Of a stretch of 64,000 bases of DNA, positions 10,728 through 22,210 are shown one piece after another. Both the position numbers and the translations under genes were made by a program. The stretch comes from Aerococcus sp. Group 1 (GTDB lineage: Bacteria > Bacillota > Bacilli > Lactobacillales > Aerococcaceae). The DNA lies in assembly GCF_000193205.1 (NCBI RefSeq), contig NC_015278.1, positions 496,001-560,000 of the forward strand. The letters run 5' to 3'. The notes beneath the pieces are model-generated. The model did no database searches. It saw only the letters and a program-made list of their open reading frames with translations, and was not told where the DNA came from. Numbering within the stretch: the first letter of the stretch is position 1; each line of letters opens with the position of its first letter.

Positions 10728-11198
10728 ATGCCTCGTAAAGGACATGTTGCAAAACGTGATGTATTGCCAGACCCAATTTACAATTCAAAAATGGTTACTC
10801 GCCTAATCAGCCAAATCATGGTTGACGGTAAACGTGGTAAAGCAGCAACCATCTTATACAATGCTTTTGATATTATTAAAGAAGAAACTGGAAATGACGC
10901 TATGGAAGTTTACCAAGAAGCGCTTGAAAACATTTCTCCAGTTTTAGAAGTTAAAGCGCGTCGTGTTGGGGGTGCTAACTACCAAGTGCCTATGGAAGTT
11001 CGCCCAGAACGCCGTCAAACTTTAGCTCTTCGTTGGCTTGTTCAAGCAGCTCGTAACCGTGGTGAAGGAACCATGAATGTTCGTTTAGCGCGTGAAATCA
11101 TGGACGCTGCTAACAACACCGGTGCTGCCGTTAGAAAACGTGAAGAAACCCACCGTATGGCTGAAGCCAACAAAGCTTTCGCTCACTTCCGCTGGTAA
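10728..11198 (+). CDS. rpsG: 30S ribosomal protein S7
   Basis: 156 residues with the typical [16 protein letters not shown] start and the [23 protein letters not shown] end. It nucleates assembly of the 30S head and is a known translational regulator of str operons in other bacteria. The start at 10728 follows AAAGGAGG and lies 26 bases after rpsL. Hairpin-forming sequence (AATTTTCC / GGAAAATT) lies in the 100-base gap before fusA and may be a processing or regulatory site. Confidence 0.98.
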   Translation: MPRKGHVAKRDVLPDPIYNSKMVTRLISQIMVDGKRGKAATILYNAFDIIKEETGNDAMEVYQEALENISPVLEVKARRVGGANYQVPMEVRPERRQTLALRWLVQAARNRGEGTMNVRLAREIMDAANNTGAAVRKREETHRMAEANKAFAHFRW

Positions 11199-11300
11199 TA
11201 AATTTTCCTGCTTTATTAGTGGAAAATTCCTAGTACGGCAGGTATTATAAGTGAGGACAAGTTTTTATTCTATTTTAAAGTAAAGGAGAGTTATTCAAAG

Positions 11301-13394
11301 ATGGCTAAAAGAGAATTCCCTCTTGAAAAAACAAGAAACATCGGAATTATGGCCCACATCGATGCCGGTAAGACAACCACGACTGAACGTATCTTGTACT
11401 ATACCGGTAAAATCCACAAAATTGGTGAAACCCACGAAGGGGCTTCCCAAATGGACTGGATGGAACAAGAACAAGAACGTGGGATTACGATTACTTCTGC
11501 AGCAACAACTGCACAATGGAAGGGTTATCGAGTAAACATTATCGACACCCCAGGGCACGTGGACTTCACAGTTGAAGTTGAACGTTCCTTACGTGTTCTT
11601 GATGGTGCCGTAACCGTTCTTGACGCTCAATCCGGGGTAGAACCTCAAACAGAAACTGTTTGGCGTCAAGCTGATACCTACCATGTTCCACGTATCGTAT
11701 TTGCTAACAAGATGGACAAGATCGGTGCTGACTTCTTATATGCTGTTGACACCATTAAAGACCGCTTAGGAGCAAATGCTCACGCAATCCAATTACCTAT
11801 TGGTGCTGAAGATAATTTCACTGGAATCATTGACTTAGTTAAGATGAAAGCTGAAATTTATGAAGACGAAATGGGTCAAGTGATTGATGAAGAAGATATT
11901 CCAGAAGAATATCAAGAACTTGCTGAAAAATGGCGTACTGACCTTGTTGAAGCCGTTGCAGATACTGACGAAGACTTAATGATTGCTTACCTAGAAGGTG
12001 AAGAAATCACTGAAGAACAATTAAAAGCTGCTATCCGTAAAGCAACCTTGAACTTGGAATTCTTCCCAGTACTATGTGGCTCCGCCTTCAAAAACAAAGG
12101 GGTTCAATTAATGTTGGATGCAGTTATTGACTACTTACCTGCACCTACCGATGTTCCTCCAATTGAAGCAGAACGCGCAAACAACCCAGATGAAACCTTT
12201 GAAGTTCGTGCAAACGATGACTCACCATTCTCAGCTTTAGCCTTCAAGGTGATGACAGACCCTTATGTTGGTCGTTTAACCTTCTTCCGCGTTTACTCAG
12301 GGACTCTTGAAGCTGGTTCATACGTGCTTAACGCTACTTCTGACACTCGTGAACGTGTTGGACGTATCTTATTGATGCACGCTAACTCTCGTTCAGAAGT
12401 TGAAGAAGTCTTCTCTGGTGACATCGCTGCTGCGGTTGGTTTGAAGAACACCACTACTGGTGACACCCTCTGTGATACCAAGAACCCAATTATTTTGGAA
12501 AGAATGGAATTCCCAGAACCTGTTATCGAAGTGGCTATCGAACCAAACACCAAGGCTGACCAAGACAAGATGCAAATTGCTTTGGGTAAATTAGCTGAAG
12601 AAGACCCAACCTTCCGTGCAAGTACCGACCATGAAACTGGTCAAACCATTATTGCCGGTATGGGTGAGTTGCACTTAGACATTATCGTTGACCGTTTGAA
12701 ACGTGAATTCAACGTTGAAGCAACTGTTGGTGCTCCTCAAGTGTCTTACCGTGAAACCTTCACCAAACAAACACAAGCCCAAGGTAAGTTTGTTCGTCAA
12801 TCTGGTGGTAAAGGGCAATACGGGGACGTATGGATCGAATTTACCCCTAACGAAGAAGGTGCCGGTTTCGAATTTGAAGACGCTATCGTTGGTGGGGTTG
12901 TTCCTCGTGAATACATCCCTTCAGTTGAAGCTGGTTTGAAAGACGCTATGGAAAATGGTGTTCTCGCAGGCTTCCCATTAGTTGACGTGAAGGCTAAACT
13001 TTATGATGGTTCTTACCACGATGTCGACTCCAGTGAAGCAGCCTTCAAGGTTGCCGCTTCTCTTGCATTACGTAATGCAGCTAAAGATGCTGGCGCAGTA
13101 ATCCTTGAGCCTGTGATGAAGGTTGATATTGTTGTTCCTGAAGACTACTTAGGCGATGTTATGGGACATGTTTCCGCACGTCGTGGCCGTATCGAAGGAC
13201 AAGAACCACGCGGTAACGCTTTAACCTTACACTCATTTGTGCCACTATCTGAAATGTTTGGGTATGCAACAACCTTACGTTCAGCAACCCAAGGACGTGG
13301 GACATTTACCATGACCTTTGACCACTATGAACCTGTTCCAAAATCTGTCAGTGAAGAAATCATTGCCAAATATGGTAAAGGTTCTGAAGATTAG
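11301..13394 (+). CDS. fusA: Translation elongation factor G
   Basis: A 697-residue translocase GTPase, standard length. Visible motifs are the P-loop AHIDAGKTT (about 18-26), the effector segment [19 protein letters not shown] and [10 protein letters not shown]. Domain IV carries [14 protein letters not shown], followed by the domain V segment [17 protein letters not shown]. Start at 11301 after AAAGGAGAG. Third gene of the str operon. Confidence 0.98.
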   Translation: MAKREFPLEKTRNIGIMAHIDAGKTTTTERILYYTGKIHKIGETHEGASQMDWMEQEQERGITITSAATTAQWKGYRVNIIDTPGHVDFTVEVERSLRVLDGAVTVLDAQSGVEPQTETVWRQADTYHVPRIVFANKMDKIGADFLYAVDTIKDRLGANAHAIQLPIGAEDNFTGIIDLVKMKAEIYEDEMGQVIDEEDIPEEYQELAEKWRTDLVEAVADTDEDLMIAYLEGEEITEEQLKAAIRKATLNLEFFPVLCGSAFKNKGVQLMLDAVIDYLPAPTDVPPIEAERANNPDETFEVRANDDSPFSALAFKVMTDPYVGRLTFFRVYSGTLEAGSYVLNATSDTRERVGRILLMHANSRSEVEEVFSGDIAAAVGLKNTTTGDTLCDTKNPIILERMEFPEPVIEVAIEPNTKADQDKMQIALGKLAEEDPTFRASTDHETGQTIIAGMGELHLDIIVDRLKREFNVEATVGAPQVSYRETFTKQTQAQGKFVRQSGGKGQYGDVWIEFTPNEEGAGFEFEDAIVGGVVPREYIPSVEAGLKDAMENGVLAGFPLVDVKAKLYDGSYHDVDSSEAAFKVAASLALRNAAKDAGAVILEPVMKVDIVVPEDYLGDVMGHVSARRGRIEGQEPRGNALTLHSFVPLSEMFGYATTLRSATQGRGTFTMTFDHYEPVPKSVSEEIIAKYGKGSED

Positions 13395-13434
13395 TCTAAA
13401 GGCTTAAAAATCAAGGAAAGATGAGGTAGAGTCC

Positions 13435-13464
13435 TTGACTTTATCAAGGCCTATCTCATATAAT
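13435..13464 (+). promoter_or_regulatory. Internal promoter for tuf, embedded in a hairpin
   Basis: TTGACT (13435-13440) and TATAAT (13459-13464) are 18 bases apart in the fusA-tuf gap, enough for separate high-level tuf expression. The same stretch can fold: ATGAGGTAG (13421-13429) with CTATCTCAT (13451-13459) outside, and CCTTGA (13433-13438) with TCAAGG (13444-13449) inside. Confidence 0.65.
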
Positions 13465-13530
13465 TAAACTACTGAATCTATATACATAAGATAGAAATTT
13501 AGTGTTAACTTTTAGGAGGAAAATTATACA

Positions 13531-14715
13531 ATGGCAAAAGAACATTTTGATCGTAGTAAACCACACGTAAATATCGGTACTTTAGGTCACGTTGACCACG
13601 GTAAAACCACTTTATCAGCAGCTATCGCTACTGTTTTAGCAAAAAATGGTTTCGGTGAAGCTAAAGACTACGCTGCGATCGATAACGCACCTGAAGAACA
13701 AGAACGTGGGATTACTATTAACACTTCTCACATCGAATACGAAACAGCTAACCGTCACTACGCTCACGTTGACTGCCCAGGCCACGCGGACTACGTTAAG
13801 AACATGATCACCGGTGCTGCTCAAATGGACGGTGCGATCTTAGTTGTTGCCGCAACTGACGGTCCTATGGCTCAAACTCGTGAACACATCTTACTTGCTC
13901 GTCAAGTTGGGGTTCCTTACTTCGTTGTATTCTTAAACAAATGTGATATGGTTGACGACGAAGAATTACTTGAATTAGTTGAACTTGAAGTTCGTGACTT
14001 ATTAAGTGAATATGGTTTCCCAGGAGATGACGTTCCTGTAATTAAAGGTTCTGCATTAAAAGCTCTTGAAGGCGACCCAGATGCTGAACAAGCGATCTTA
14101 GACTTAATGGAAGCTGTTGACGAATACATCCCAACTCCAGAACGTGACACTGACAAACCATTCATGATGCCAGTTGAAGACGTATTCTCAATTACCGGTC
14201 GTGGTACCGTTGCTACTGGTCGTGTTGAACGTGGTAAGATCGAAGTTGGTAAAGAAGTTGAAATCGTTGGTTTAGCTGACAAACCTGAAAAAACAACTGT
14301 TACCGGTCTTGAAATGTTCCGTAAAACACTTGACTACGCTGAAGCAGGTGACAACGTTGGTGCCTTATTACGTGGTATTACCCGTGAAAACATCGAACGT
14401 GGTCAAGTTTTAGCTGAACCAGGTACCATTACTCCACATACCGAATTCAAAGCAGAAGTTTATGTTTTAACTAAAGAAGAAGGTGGACGTCACACCCCAT
14501 TCATGAACAACTACCGTCCACAATTCTACTTCCGTACAACTGACATTACCGGTGAAGTTATCTTACCAGAAGACACACCAATGGTAATGCCTGGTGACAA
14601 CGTTACTATGGAAGTTAAATTAATTCACCCAATCGCTATTGAAGAAGGTACTAACTTCTCAATCCGTGAAGGTGGCCACACTGTTGGTGCCGGTGTTGTT
14701 TCTGAAATTCTTTAA
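13531..14715 (+). CDS. tuf: Translation elongation factor Tu
   Basis: 394 residues. It delivers aminoacyl-tRNA to the ribosome as the GTP complex. Motifs are GHVDHGKTT (P-loop), [23 protein letters not shown] and NKCDMVDD. The C-terminal beta-barrel segments [21 protein letters not shown] and [12 protein letters not shown] are complete. Codon use is strongly biased, as for a highly expressed gene. The start follows AGGAGG, and a strong terminator follows the gene. Confidence 0.98.
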   Translation: MAKEHFDRSKPHVNIGTLGHVDHGKTTLSAAIATVLAKNGFGEAKDYAAIDNAPEEQERGITINTSHIEYETANRHYAHVDCPGHADYVKNMITGAAQMDGAILVVAATDGPMAQTREHILLARQVGVPYFVVFLNKCDMVDDEELLELVELEVRDLLSEYGFPGDDVPVIKGSALKALEGDPDAEQAILDLMEAVDEYIPTPERDTDKPFMMPVEDVFSITGRGTVATGRVERGKIEVGKEVEIVGLADKPEKTTVTGLEMFRKTLDYAEAGDNVGALLRGITRENIERGQVLAEPGTITPHTEFKAEVYVLTKEEGGRHTPFMNNYRPQFYFRTTDITGEVILPEDTPMVMPGDNVTMEVKLIHPIAIEEGTNFSIREGGHTVGAGVVSEIL

Positions 14716-14733
14716 TTTTTAGAACATGCCAAG

Positions 14734-14761
14734 AAAAAGAGCTCATCCGAGCTCTTTTTTT
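14734..14761 (+). terminator. Intrinsic terminator after tuf
   Basis: AAAAAGAGCTC (14734-14744), loop ATCC, then GAGCTCTTTTTTT. A strong symmetrical terminator that ends the str operon. Confidence 0.92.
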
Positions 14762-14891
14762 ATTTTAAAAATAATTTTAGAACTAAATGGTTTACAAAAC
14801 AGGTAATTGTCGGTATTTTATTAATAGTTATTTACTAAATTAAGACAAATTGTTAGAAAAAACAAAAGCAACTTGTCGGGGAGGAAAAGAT

Positions 14892-16307
14892 ATGGCTAGT
14901 AAGCATAATGGAAAAAAGGGCTTTTTAATTGCTCTGGTAACGGTGATCAGTGTCTTAGCACTGGTCTATTTAGGAGGGAGCTACTATTATCAAGGACACT
15001 TCTTGCCAGAAACGGTGATGGCTGCAACAGATATTAGCCACCAAAGCTCGGAAGAGGCAGAAAGTCGCCTCAAGGACAAGTTATCCAACTTAGGGGTTAA
15101 GGTCACGGAAAACGATCAAGTAATTAAGGAAGTCAAACCCCAAGATCTTGGGATTCAATTTAATATCAATTCTTCCTTAGAACAGGTCTTAGCCCAACAA
15201 AATGCTTGGACTTGGCCTTTAGCTTGGTTTAACCAAGACCATGGTGTCTTAGCAGTTGAAGAAAGTAAGAATAATGAAGCTGCTCTTAAGAGTTTGGTTA
15301 ATGACTTAGCGATTAATAATGCTGAGCGCCAAGCTCCCACTAATGCCCAAGTGGTAGTGGACCAGGCCAATAACCGATTAAGCATCAAAAAAGAAGGCAA
15401 TGGAAACCAAGTTTCAAAGGAAAAATTAGGCCAATTGATTCAATCAGCCATCGACCAAGGGCAAGATCAGGTGAAGTTGGAGGATGCTTACTTAGAGCCT
15501 CAAGTGAAGTCCGATGACCCCGAAATACAAAAGCAGATGGAGCAATTCAATAAGATTTCTTCTATGAAGCTAGCCCTTAATATCGAAGATAAAGACTATC
15601 CGATTGATCCCGCCACCATTCAAAGTTGGCTGATTGTTCAAGCGGACTCTTCGATTGATGTGGACCGGTCTAAGATTTCAGCTTACTTACAAGAGCTCAA
15701 CCAAAAAGTGTCTGGCTTATTAAACCCACACGAATTTAAGTCCACCATGTCAGGGACAGTGACTATTTTCCCTGGAATTTATGGCTGGTATATTGACCGT
15801 GACCGGGCTGTAGAAGAAGTGGCCCAAGCGGTCTTAGCCGGTGAGGATAAGAGTTTTGAACCAAGTATTGCCGGTCAAGGCTATAAGGTAGATAATTTCT
15901 TTGGGGATACTTATATTGAAGTAGATATCCCTAACCAAAAACTATTCCTCTATGAAAATGGACAATTGAGTCTGGAAACCGATGTGATTACTGGCCAAGA
16001 CAAGTCACCAACGATTCCGGGTGCCAATGAAATTTGGAATATGGAGTCACCAAGTATCTTAAGAGCTAATTCACCAATCACTGGGATTCCTTACGAGCAA
16101 CCAGTGGATTATTGGATGGCCTTTGACTATCATGCGGAAGGTATCCATGACGCTAAGTGGCAACCAGCCTTTGGGGGGCAACTCTACCGCAACATGGCAG
16201 GGTCCTACGGTTGTGTCAATACCTCAATTAATGTCATGCCAACCATCTTTGCTAAATCCTATGTGGGCATGCCAGTTGTTATCTTTAATGAAGAATCCCT
16301 CCATTAA
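14892..16307 (+). CDS. L,D-transpeptidase with peptidoglycan-binding-like domains (YkuD family)
   Basis: About 471 residues from the ATG at 14892, which has GGGGAGG upstream; an earlier in-frame TTG (14850) lacks such a site. One N-terminal membrane segment (about residues 12-30) anchors it outside the cell. Two middle modules resemble the PG_binding_4 domain of VanW/ErfK-type proteins. The C-terminal YkuD catalytic domain has the HAEGIHDAKW segment and the catalytic GSYGCVNTS, with Cys near residue 441. Such enzymes make 3-3 crosslinks or attach proteins to peptidoglycan. It stands alone between two terminators. Which crosslinking reaction it performs is not shown by the sequence. Confidence 0.9.
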   Translation: MASKHNGKKGFLIALVTVISVLALVYLGGSYYYQGHFLPETVMAATDISHQSSEEAESRLKDKLSNLGVKVTENDQVIKEVKPQDLGIQFNINSSLEQVLAQQNAWTWPLAWFNQDHGVLAVEESKNNEAALKSLVNDLAINNAERQAPTNAQVVVDQANNRLSIKKEGNGNQVSKEKLGQLIQSAIDQGQDQVKLEDAYLEPQVKSDDPEIQKQMEQFNKISSMKLALNIEDKDYPIDPATIQSWLIVQADSSIDVDRSKISAYLQELNQKVSGLLNPHEFKSTMSGTVTIFPGIYGWYIDRDRAVEEVAQAVLAGEDKSFEPSIAGQGYKVDNFFGDTYIEVDIPNQKLFLYENGQLSLETDVITGQDKSPTIPGANEIWNMESPSILRANSPITGIPYEQPVDYWMAFDYHAEGIHDAKWQPAFGGQLYRNMAGSYGCVNTSINVMPTIFAKSYVGMPVVIFNEESLH

Positions 16308-16358
16308 AGAAGCAAGGCATTTAATAGCATCGAAAATGAACATATATATAATAGAAGA

Positions 16359-16399
16359 GAAACCGAGTCTTAGCAGATAGAAAGTCTCGGTTTCTTTTT
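16359..16399 (+). terminator. Intrinsic terminator after the L,D-transpeptidase gene
   Basis: GAAACCGAG (16359-16367) pairs with CTCGGTTTC (16386-16394), followed by T residues. Confidence 0.85.
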
Positions 16400-16546
16400 G
16401 TCTATCTAAGTGGAAGCCGTTGAACAAATACAGTGTCACTTAGACAATTTAGCTCATGCCTAGTATAGCGACTTGGAGAGGGCTTGGAGACAAGGGGAGA
16501 ATAAGATAGTTTTTGGCGATTTTTTTAAAAAAGTAAGCGAAAACCC

Positions 16547-16575
16547 TTGATATCACATCGACATGTCTGTATAAT
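16547..16575 (+). promoter_or_regulatory. S10 operon promoter
   Basis: TTGATA (16547-16552), 17-base spacer, perfect TATAAT (16570-16575). It is the only clear promoter upstream of the long ribosomal cluster and lies about 160 bases before rpsJ. Confidence 0.8.
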
Positions 16576-16581
16576 TGTAAG

Positions 16582-16739
16582 AGTGCTGTAAATTTCAGGG
16601 GTTACTATGCCCTGGAGTCAAAACAGCCCAAGCTTTGAAGTATGAGGTTGCGACACACCCGGGAGCTTTGCCAAGAGGGTGGAGCCGGTCTTTCATATGG
16701 AGCTAGTCAATCGTAGAATTATGACGAGGAGGAAATATA
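16582..16739 (+). promoter_or_regulatory. S10 operon 5' leader (probable ribosomal-protein autoregulatory RNA)
   Basis: The 432-base gap before rpsJ holds the upstream terminator, the promoter and this leader. The leader is GC-richer than its flanks and strongly structured, with the stretch GGTTGCGACACACCCGGGAG (16647-16666) and pairing GGG..CCC segments around 16598-16612. Firmicutes S10 operons carry an autoregulatory leader at this place. The assignment rests on position and fold potential, not on a covariance search. Confidence 0.55.
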
Positions 16740-17048
16740 ATGGCAAAACAAAAAATTCGTATCCGCTTAAAGGCTTATGAACATCGTGCGTTAGATCAAT
16801 CCGCACAAAAAATTGTAGATACCGCTAAACGTACAGGAGCACAAGTAGCAGGGCCAATCCCACTACCAACTGAACGCTCAATCTTCACCGTGATCCGTGC
16901 AACTCACAAGTACAAAGACTCACGGGAACAATTCGAAATGCGTACACACAAACGCCTAGTGGATATTGTTAACCCAACACCAAAAACTGTCGACGCTTTA
17001 ATGAAACTCGACTTACCAAGTGGTGTGGACATCGAAATCAAACTTTAA
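16740..17048 (+). CDS. rpsJ: 30S ribosomal protein S10
   Basis: 102 residues, with [16 protein letters not shown] at the start and GVDIEIKL at the end. First gene of the S10 operon; a component of the 30S head and, with NusB, of antitermination complexes in other bacteria. The start follows GAGGAGGAAATATA. Confidence 0.98.
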   Translation: MAKQKIRIRLKAYEHRALDQSAQKIVDTAKRTGAQVAGPIPLPTERSIFTVIRATHKYKDSREQFEMRTHKRLVDIVNPTPKTVDALMKLDLPSGVDIEIKL

Positions 17049-17092
17049 TTTAGTTAACCAATTTTAAAAAATAATTTTATGGAGGTGTAATC

Positions 17093-17728
17093 ATGACTAA
17101 AGGAATCTTAGGTAAAAAAGTAGGTATGACTCAGTTCTTCACTGAATCTGGCGAATTAGTACCAGTTACTGTTATCGAAGCTCAAGCTAATGTTGTTTTA
17201 CAAGTGAAAACTTTGGAAAACGATGGTTACGAAGCTGTTCAATTAGGTTTCGACGACAAACGTGAAGTTCTTGCCAATAAACCTGAACAAGGTCATGTAG
17301 CAAAAGCAGAAACTACTCCTAAGCGCTTCATTCGCGAATTCAAAGATGTTGAGCTAGGAGAATACGAAGTAGGTAGCGAAGTAAAGGTGGATATTTTCCA
17401 AGAAGGCGACATCGTTGATGTCACTGGAACCTCTAAAGGTAAAGGTTTCCAAGGCGCGATCAAACGTCATGGTCAACAACGTGGTCCTATGTCTCACGGT
17501 TCTCACTACCACCGTGCTGCTGGATCAATGGGTATGGCTTCAGATGCTTCCAAAGTCTTCAAGGGTAAAAACTTACCAGGACAAATGGGTGGCAACACTG
17601 TAACCATTCAAAACTTAGAAATCGTTAAAGTGATGGCAGATAAGAATGTTATCTTAGTGAAAGGTAATGTTCCAGGTGCCAAGAAATCACTCGTTGAAAT
17701 CAAGACAGCTGCTAAATCAGCTGAATAA
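17093..17728 (+). CDS. rplC: 50S ribosomal protein L3
   Basis: 211 residues beginning [16 protein letters not shown], with the conserved [21 protein letters not shown] loop near the peptidyl transferase centre and [16 protein letters not shown]. Early 50S assembly protein. Start after GGAGGTG. Confidence 0.98.
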   Translation: MTKGILGKKVGMTQFFTESGELVPVTVIEAQANVVLQVKTLENDGYEAVQLGFDDKREVLANKPEQGHVAKAETTPKRFIREFKDVELGEYEVGSEVKVDIFQEGDIVDVTGTSKGKGFQGAIKRHGQQRGPMSHGSHYHRAAGSMGMASDASKVFKGKNLPGQMGGNTVTIQNLEIVKVMADKNVILVKGNVPGAKKSLVEIKTAAKSAE

Positions 17729-17750
17729 TTGAGGAAGGAGGAAGAAAATA

Positions 17751-18374
17751 ATGGCTAAAATCAACTTATATAAACAAGATGGTTCACAAAACGGCGAAAT
17801 CGAAGTAAAAGACGACATCTTCGCTATCGAACCAAACGAAACCGCAATCTTTGATGTTATTTTGATGCAACGCGCTTCCCGTCGCCAAGGAACCCACGCA
17901 GTGAAAAACCGTTCCGCTGTTAGTGGTGGTGGACGTAAACCATGGCGTCAAAAAGGAACCGGTCGTGCTCGTCAAGGTTCTATCCGAGCTCCTCAATGGG
18001 TTGGTGGTGGACGCGCATTCGGTCCTACCCCACGTTCATACAGCTACAAGTTACCTCGTAAGGTACGTCGCTTAGCTTTACGTTCTGCATTATCACGTAA
18101 GGTGAGCCAAGACAACTTAGTGGTTGTTGACGCACTTAGCTTAGATGCACCAAAGACCAAAGAATTCAAAAATATTCTCGAAAACTTAAATGTTAACGAA
18201 AAAGTCTTAGTGGTTGTAGATAAAGACAACACTAACGCTCACTTATCTGCACGTAACTTAAGCAACGTTACCGTAGTTGATGAAGATAACGTGAACGTTT
18301 ATGACTTAGAAAACCATGCGAAAGTGCTTATAACTCAATCGGCTCTTTCTAACGTAGAGGAGGTACTTGCATAA
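17751..18374 (+). CDS. rplD: 50S ribosomal protein L4
   Basis: 207 residues. The extended loop reading [20 protein letters not shown] lines the exit tunnel, and mutations there give macrolide resistance. L4 is the known autoregulator of S10 operons in proteobacteria. The gene ends within the ATG of rplW, so the two are translationally coupled. Confidence 0.98.
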   Translation: MAKINLYKQDGSQNGEIEVKDDIFAIEPNETAIFDVILMQRASRRQGTHAVKNRSAVSGGGRKPWRQKGTGRARQGSIRAPQWVGGGRAFGPTPRSYSYKLPRKVRRLALRSALSRKVSQDNLVVVDALSLDAPKTKEFKNILENLNVNEKVLVVVDKDNTNAHLSARNLSNVTVVDEDNVNVYDLENHAKVLITQSALSNVEEVLA

Positions 18375-18676
18375 TGAGTGCTCAAGATATTATTCTACGC
18401 CCAATCATTACTGAAGCTTCAATGGTAGCTATGGATGACAACAAGTACACTTTTGAAGTAGCTACTGACGCTAACAAAACTCAAGTGAGACAAGCTGTTG
18501 AAGAACTTTTCCAAGTAAAAGTTGTTAAAGTAAACATCCTTAATGTACGTGGCAAGTTAAAACGTATGGGACGTTATGCAGGTTATACCCGCAAACGTCG
18601 CAAAGCCATTGTCGAAGTTGCCGAAGGTCAATCAATTGAAATCTTCCCAACGACTGATGAAGATTCTGAAGAATAG
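18374..18676 (+). CDS. rplW: 50S ribosomal protein L23
   Basis: 100 residues. Located at the tunnel exit, it docks trigger factor and SRP. The start overlaps the rplD stop by one base (TAATG). Conserved segments are RPIITEASM and [10 protein letters not shown]. Confidence 0.97.
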   Translation: MSAQDIILRPIITEASMVAMDDNKYTFEVATDANKTQVRQAVEELFQVKVVKVNILNVRGKLKRMGRYAGYTRKRRKAIVEVAEGQSIEIFPTTDEDSEE

Positions 18677-18687
18677 GAGGAATTAAC

Positions 18688-19524
18688 GTGGCGATTAAAG
18701 TTTATAAAGCGACAACTAACGGACGTCGTAATATGTCAGGTTCCGATTTTTCCGAAATCACCAAGAAAACACCTGAAAAAAGCTTATTAGCTAAACAATC
18801 CAGAAGAGCTGGACGTAATAACCAAGGTCGTATCACTGTTCGTCACCATGGTGGTGGCCACAAACAAGCTTATCGTTTAATCGACTTCAAACGTAACAAA
18901 GACAACGTTGAAGGCGTGGTTAAGGCTATCGAATACGATCCAAACCGTTCCGCTAACATCGCATTAATCCATTATACTGACGGGGTTAAAACCTACATCA
19001 TCGCGCCTAAGGGCTTACAAGTAGGTACCCGGATCCAATCTGGTGCTGACGCTGATATCAAAGTAGGTAACGCTTTACCTCTTAAGAATATCCCAGTTGG
19101 TACTGTGATCCACAACATCGAAACCAAACCTGGTAAGGGTGGCCAATTAGTTCGTGCCGCTGGTACCAGTGCTCAAGTTTTAGGTAAAGAAGACAAATAT
19201 GTCCTCGTAAAATTAAACTCTGGTGAAGTACGTTTTATCTTAGGGACATGCCGGGCTACTGTTGGTTCTGTTGGTAATGAACAACATGAATTGATTAACA
19301 GCGGTAAAGCTGGACGTAGTCGCTGGTTAGGTAAACGCCCAACTGTTCGTGGTTCCGTAATGAACCCTAACGATCACCCACACGGTGGTGGTGAAGGTCG
19401 TGCACCAATCGGACGTAAGGTTCAAATGACCCCATGGGGCAAACCAGCTCGTGGTATTAAGACTCGTGATAAGAACGCACGTAGCAATAAATTAATTGTA
19501 CGTCACCGTAGCAAGAAACGTTAA
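18688..19524 (+). CDS. rplB: 50S ribosomal protein L2
   Basis: 278 residues, GTG start after AGGAGG. It contains the conserved [18 protein letters not shown] and the peptidyl-transferase-associated [17 protein letters not shown] segment, ending in HRSKKR. Confidence 0.98.
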   Translation: MAIKVYKATTNGRRNMSGSDFSEITKKTPEKSLLAKQSRRAGRNNQGRITVRHHGGGHKQAYRLIDFKRNKDNVEGVVKAIEYDPNRSANIALIHYTDGVKTYIIAPKGLQVGTRIQSGADADIKVGNALPLKNIPVGTVIHNIETKPGKGGQLVRAAGTSAQVLGKEDKYVLVKLNSGEVRFILGTCRATVGSVGNEQHELINSGKAGRSRWLGKRPTVRGSVMNPNDHPHGGGEGRAPIGRKVQMTPWGKPARGIKTRDKNARSNKLIVRHRSKKR

Positions 19525-19558
19525 ACTAACTAGATCTTGACGAAAGGAGCCAGAGTAA

Positions 19559-19837
19559 ATGAGCCGTAGTATTAAAAAAGGACCTTTTTGTGACGAACAC
19601 TTAATGAAAAAGGTTCAAGAACAACAAGACAACGATAAAAAACAAGTAATCAAAACATGGTCCCGTCGTTCAACAATCTTTCCTAACTTCATTGGTTTAA
19701 CGATTGCTGTTCACGATGGACGTAAACATGTTCCAGTTTATATTCAAGAAGACATGGTTGGACACAAATTAGGTGAATTTGTTCCTACCCGTACTTACCA
19801 TGGTCATGCTGCAGACGACAAGAAAACACGTCGTTAA
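19559..19837 (+). CDS. rpsS: 30S ribosomal protein S19
   Basis: 92 residues with [16 protein letters not shown] and the [16 protein letters not shown] segment. Located in the 30S head next to S13. Start after GAAAGGAG. Confidence 0.97.
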   Translation: MSRSIKKGPFCDEHLMKKVQEQQDNDKKQVIKTWSRRSTIFPNFIGLTIAVHDGRKHVPVYIQEDMVGHKLGEFVPTRTYHGHAADDKKTRR

Positions 19838-19859
19838 TGCGAGAGGAGGAAAATAAATA

Positions 19860-20216
19860 ATGGCAGAACAAGTTTTATCTGCAAAAGCTACTGCGAAAAC
19901 AGTTAGAATTCCAGCCCGTAAAGCGCGCTTAGTAATTGACTTAATTCGCAACAAGAGCGTTGGCGAAGCAATCGCTATTCTAAAAAACACCCCTCGTGCA
20001 GCTAGTCCTGTGATTGAAAAGGTGTTAATGTCAGCTGTTGCTAACGCAGAACACAATTCAGACTTAGATGTAACTAAATTATATGTCAGTGAAGCCTATG
20101 TCAATGAAGGACCAACCATGAAACGGTTCCGTCCACGTGCTAAAGGCGCAGCTTCACGTATCAATAAACGCACCAGCCACATTACCGTTGTGGTAAAAGA
20201 AGCAGAGGAGGAGTAA
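19860..20216 (+). CDS. rplV: 50S ribosomal protein L22
   Basis: 118 residues. The beta-hairpin segment [17 protein letters not shown] extends into the exit tunnel. It ends in an acidic tail. Start after AGAGGAGG. Confidence 0.97.
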   Translation: MAEQVLSAKATAKTVRIPARKARLVIDLIRNKSVGEAIAILKNTPRAASPVIEKVLMSAVANAEHNSDLDVTKLYVSEAYVNEGPTMKRFRPRAKGAASRINKRTSHITVVVKEAEEE

Positions 20217-20219
20217 TTA

Positions 20220-20870
20220 GTGGGTCAAAAAATTAATCCAACCGGTTTACGTATCGGGGTCATTAAAGACTGGGATGCACGCTGGTTTGAAGAAAAAGAT
20301 TATGCCAACACGTTACATGAAGACTTAGCTGTCCGTGATTATATTGAAGACGCGCTAAAAGATGCTTCAATCTCACAAGTTGAAATTGAACGTGCAGCTA
20401 ACAAGGTAAACATCAATGTGCATACTGCTAAACCAGGTATGGTTATCGGTAAAGGCGGTAGTGAAGTAGAAAAACTCCGTAAAGACCTTAACCAATTAAC
20501 CGGTAAACGCGTACATATCAACGTTATCGAAGTTAAACAACCTGACTTAAGTGCAGAATTAGTCGGCGAAAATATCGCTCAACAATTAGAAAACCGTATC
20601 GCTTTCCGTCGTGCAATGAAACAAGCCATTCAACGCACCATGAAAGCAGGCGCTCAAGGTATCAAGGTCCAAGTATCTGGCCGTTTAAACGGTGCTGATA
20701 TGGCTCGTACCGAAGCATTAGATGAAGGAACTGTTCCACTACATACCCTACGTGCTGACATTGATTATGCCTGGGTAGAAGCAGACACCACCTATGGTAA
20801 AATTGGTGTTAAAGTTTGGATTTGCCGTGGAGAAGTTCTTCCAACAACTAATAATCAAGAGGAGGAATAA
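20220..20870 (+). CDS. rpsC: 30S ribosomal protein S3
   Basis: 216 residues, GTG start three bases after the rplV stop with GAGGAGG upstream inside rplV. The KH domain shows the [15 protein letters not shown] motif. It forms part of the mRNA entry tunnel. Confidence 0.98.
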   Translation: MGQKINPTGLRIGVIKDWDARWFEEKDYANTLHEDLAVRDYIEDALKDASISQVEIERAANKVNINVHTAKPGMVIGKGGSEVEKLRKDLNQLTGKRVHINVIEVKQPDLSAELVGENIAQQLENRIAFRRAMKQAIQRTMKAGAQGIKVQVSGRLNGADMARTEALDEGTVPLHTLRADIDYAWVEADTTYGKIGVKVWICRGEVLPTTNNQEEE

Positions 20871-20872
20871 TC

Positions 20873-21301
20873 GTGTTAGTACCTAAACGTGTTAAACATA
20901 GACGTGAGTTCCGCGGAAAAATGCGTGGAGAAGCTAAAGGCGGTAAAGAAATCGCCTATGGTGAATATGGCTTACAAGCATTAGATTCTAAATGGATCAC
21001 CAACCGCCAAATCGAAGCAGCCCGTATCGCGATGACACGTTATATGAAACGTGGAGGGAAAGTATGGATTAAAATCTTCCCTCACAAACCATACTCCGCC
21101 AAAGCCATTGGTGTTCGTATGGGTTCCGGTAAAGGTGCTCCAGAAGGCTGGGTAGCTCCTGTTAAACGCGGAAAAATTTTATTTGAAATTGCAGGGGTGC
21201 CTGAAGAAGTTGCTCGTGAAGCGCTACGTCTTGCCGCCCACAAATTACCAATTCGTTGTAAGATTGTCAAACGTGATGTAGGTGGTGAATCGAATGAATA
21301 A
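20873..21301 (+). CDS. rplP: 50S ribosomal protein L16
   Basis: 142 residues, GTG start two bases after rpsC. It begins [19 protein letters not shown], typical of L16, and carries the [16 protein letters not shown] segment near the A-site. Confidence 0.98.
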   Translation: MLVPKRVKHRREFRGKMRGEAKGGKEIAYGEYGLQALDSKWITNRQIEAARIAMTRYMKRGGKVWIKIFPHKPYSAKAIGVRMGSGKGAPEGWVAPVKRGKILFEIAGVPEEVAREALRLAAHKLPIRCKIVKRDVGGESNE

Positions 21302-21488
21302 ATTTTCTGAATTAAAAGATCTTTCCGTGGCTGAATTAAACGCAAAGGAACAAGAATACAAACAAGAGTTATTCAATTTACGATTCCAATTGGCAACCGG
21401 TCAATTAGAAAATACTGCGCGTATTAAACAAGTTCGTAAACAAATTGCTCGTATTAAAACAGCATTGCGTCAACAAGAACTCGCGTAA
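21294..21488 (+). CDS. rpmC: 50S ribosomal protein L29
   Basis: 64 residues from the ATG at 21294, which overlaps the end of rplP. An upstream in-frame GTG (21282) would add four residues but breaks the usual [11 protein letters not shown] start. Conserved [18 protein letters not shown] is present. Confidence 0.95.
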   Translation: MNKFSELKDLSVAELNAKEQEYKQELFNLRFQLATGQLENTARIKQVRKQIARIKTALRQQELA

Positions 21489-21520
21489 AACGTTAATCAG
21501 TAAAGGAGGATATTAAAGAA

Positions 21521-21787
21521 ATGGCAGAAAAACGTAATCACCGTAAAGTTCTACAAGGACGCGTTGTTTCCGACAAAATGGATAAGACGATCGTTGTCCA
21601 AGTAGACACATTTAAATTCCATCCAACATACAAAAAACGTATTTCGTATTCCAAGAAATATAAAGTACATGATGAAAAGAATTCAGCAAAAGTAGGCGAC
21701 ACCGTTAAAATTATGGAAACCCGTCCACTATCTAAGGATAAATATTTCCGTCTAGTTGAAATTGTTGAAAAATCAGTTATTATTTAA
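21521..21787 (+). CDS. rpsQ: 30S ribosomal protein S17
   Basis: 88 residues with an OB-fold and the conserved [14 protein letters not shown] and [13 protein letters not shown] segments. Start after AAAGGAGG. Confidence 0.97.
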   Translation: MAEKRNHRKVLQGRVVSDKMDKTIVVQVDTFKFHPTYKKRISYSKKYKVHDEKNSAKVGDTVKIMETRPLSKDKYFRLVEIVEKSVII

Positions 21788-21814
21788 CGCTAACTGGAAG
21801 GAGGATACTAGAAG

Positions 21815-22183
21815 ATGATTCAAACAGAAAGTCGCTTGAAAGTTGCTGATAACTCAGGAGCACGTGAAGTCCTATGTGTCAGCGTTTTAGGTGGTTCAGG
21901 TCGTAAAACAGCTAACATCGGTGACGTTATTGTATGTACAGTAAAACAAGCTACACCCGGTGGCGTTGTTAAAAAAGGTGATGTGGTAAAAGCTGTTATT
22001 GTTCGCTCCAAGAGTGGAACACGTCGTGCTGATGGTTCATACATCAAATTCGATGAAAATGCCTGTGTAATTATTCGTGATGACAAAACACCACGTGGAA
22101 CTCGTATCTTTGGACCAGTAGCTCGTGAATTACGTGAAAACAACTATATGCGTATTATTTCACTCGCTCCAGAAGTACTTTAA
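21815..22183 (+). CDS. rplN: 50S ribosomal protein L14
   Basis: 122 residues beginning [18 protein letters not shown], ending in [11 protein letters not shown], the universal L14 form. It lies at the subunit interface. Start after GGAAGGAGG. Confidence 0.98.
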   Translation: MIQTESRLKVADNSGAREVLCVSVLGGSGRKTANIGDVIVCTVKQATPGGVVKKGDVVKAVIVRSKSGTRRADGSYIKFDENACVIIRDDKTPRGTRIFGPVARELRENNYMRIISLAPEVL

Positions 22184-22210
22184 TCATATTGAAAGAGAGG
22201 TGTCCAAAAG

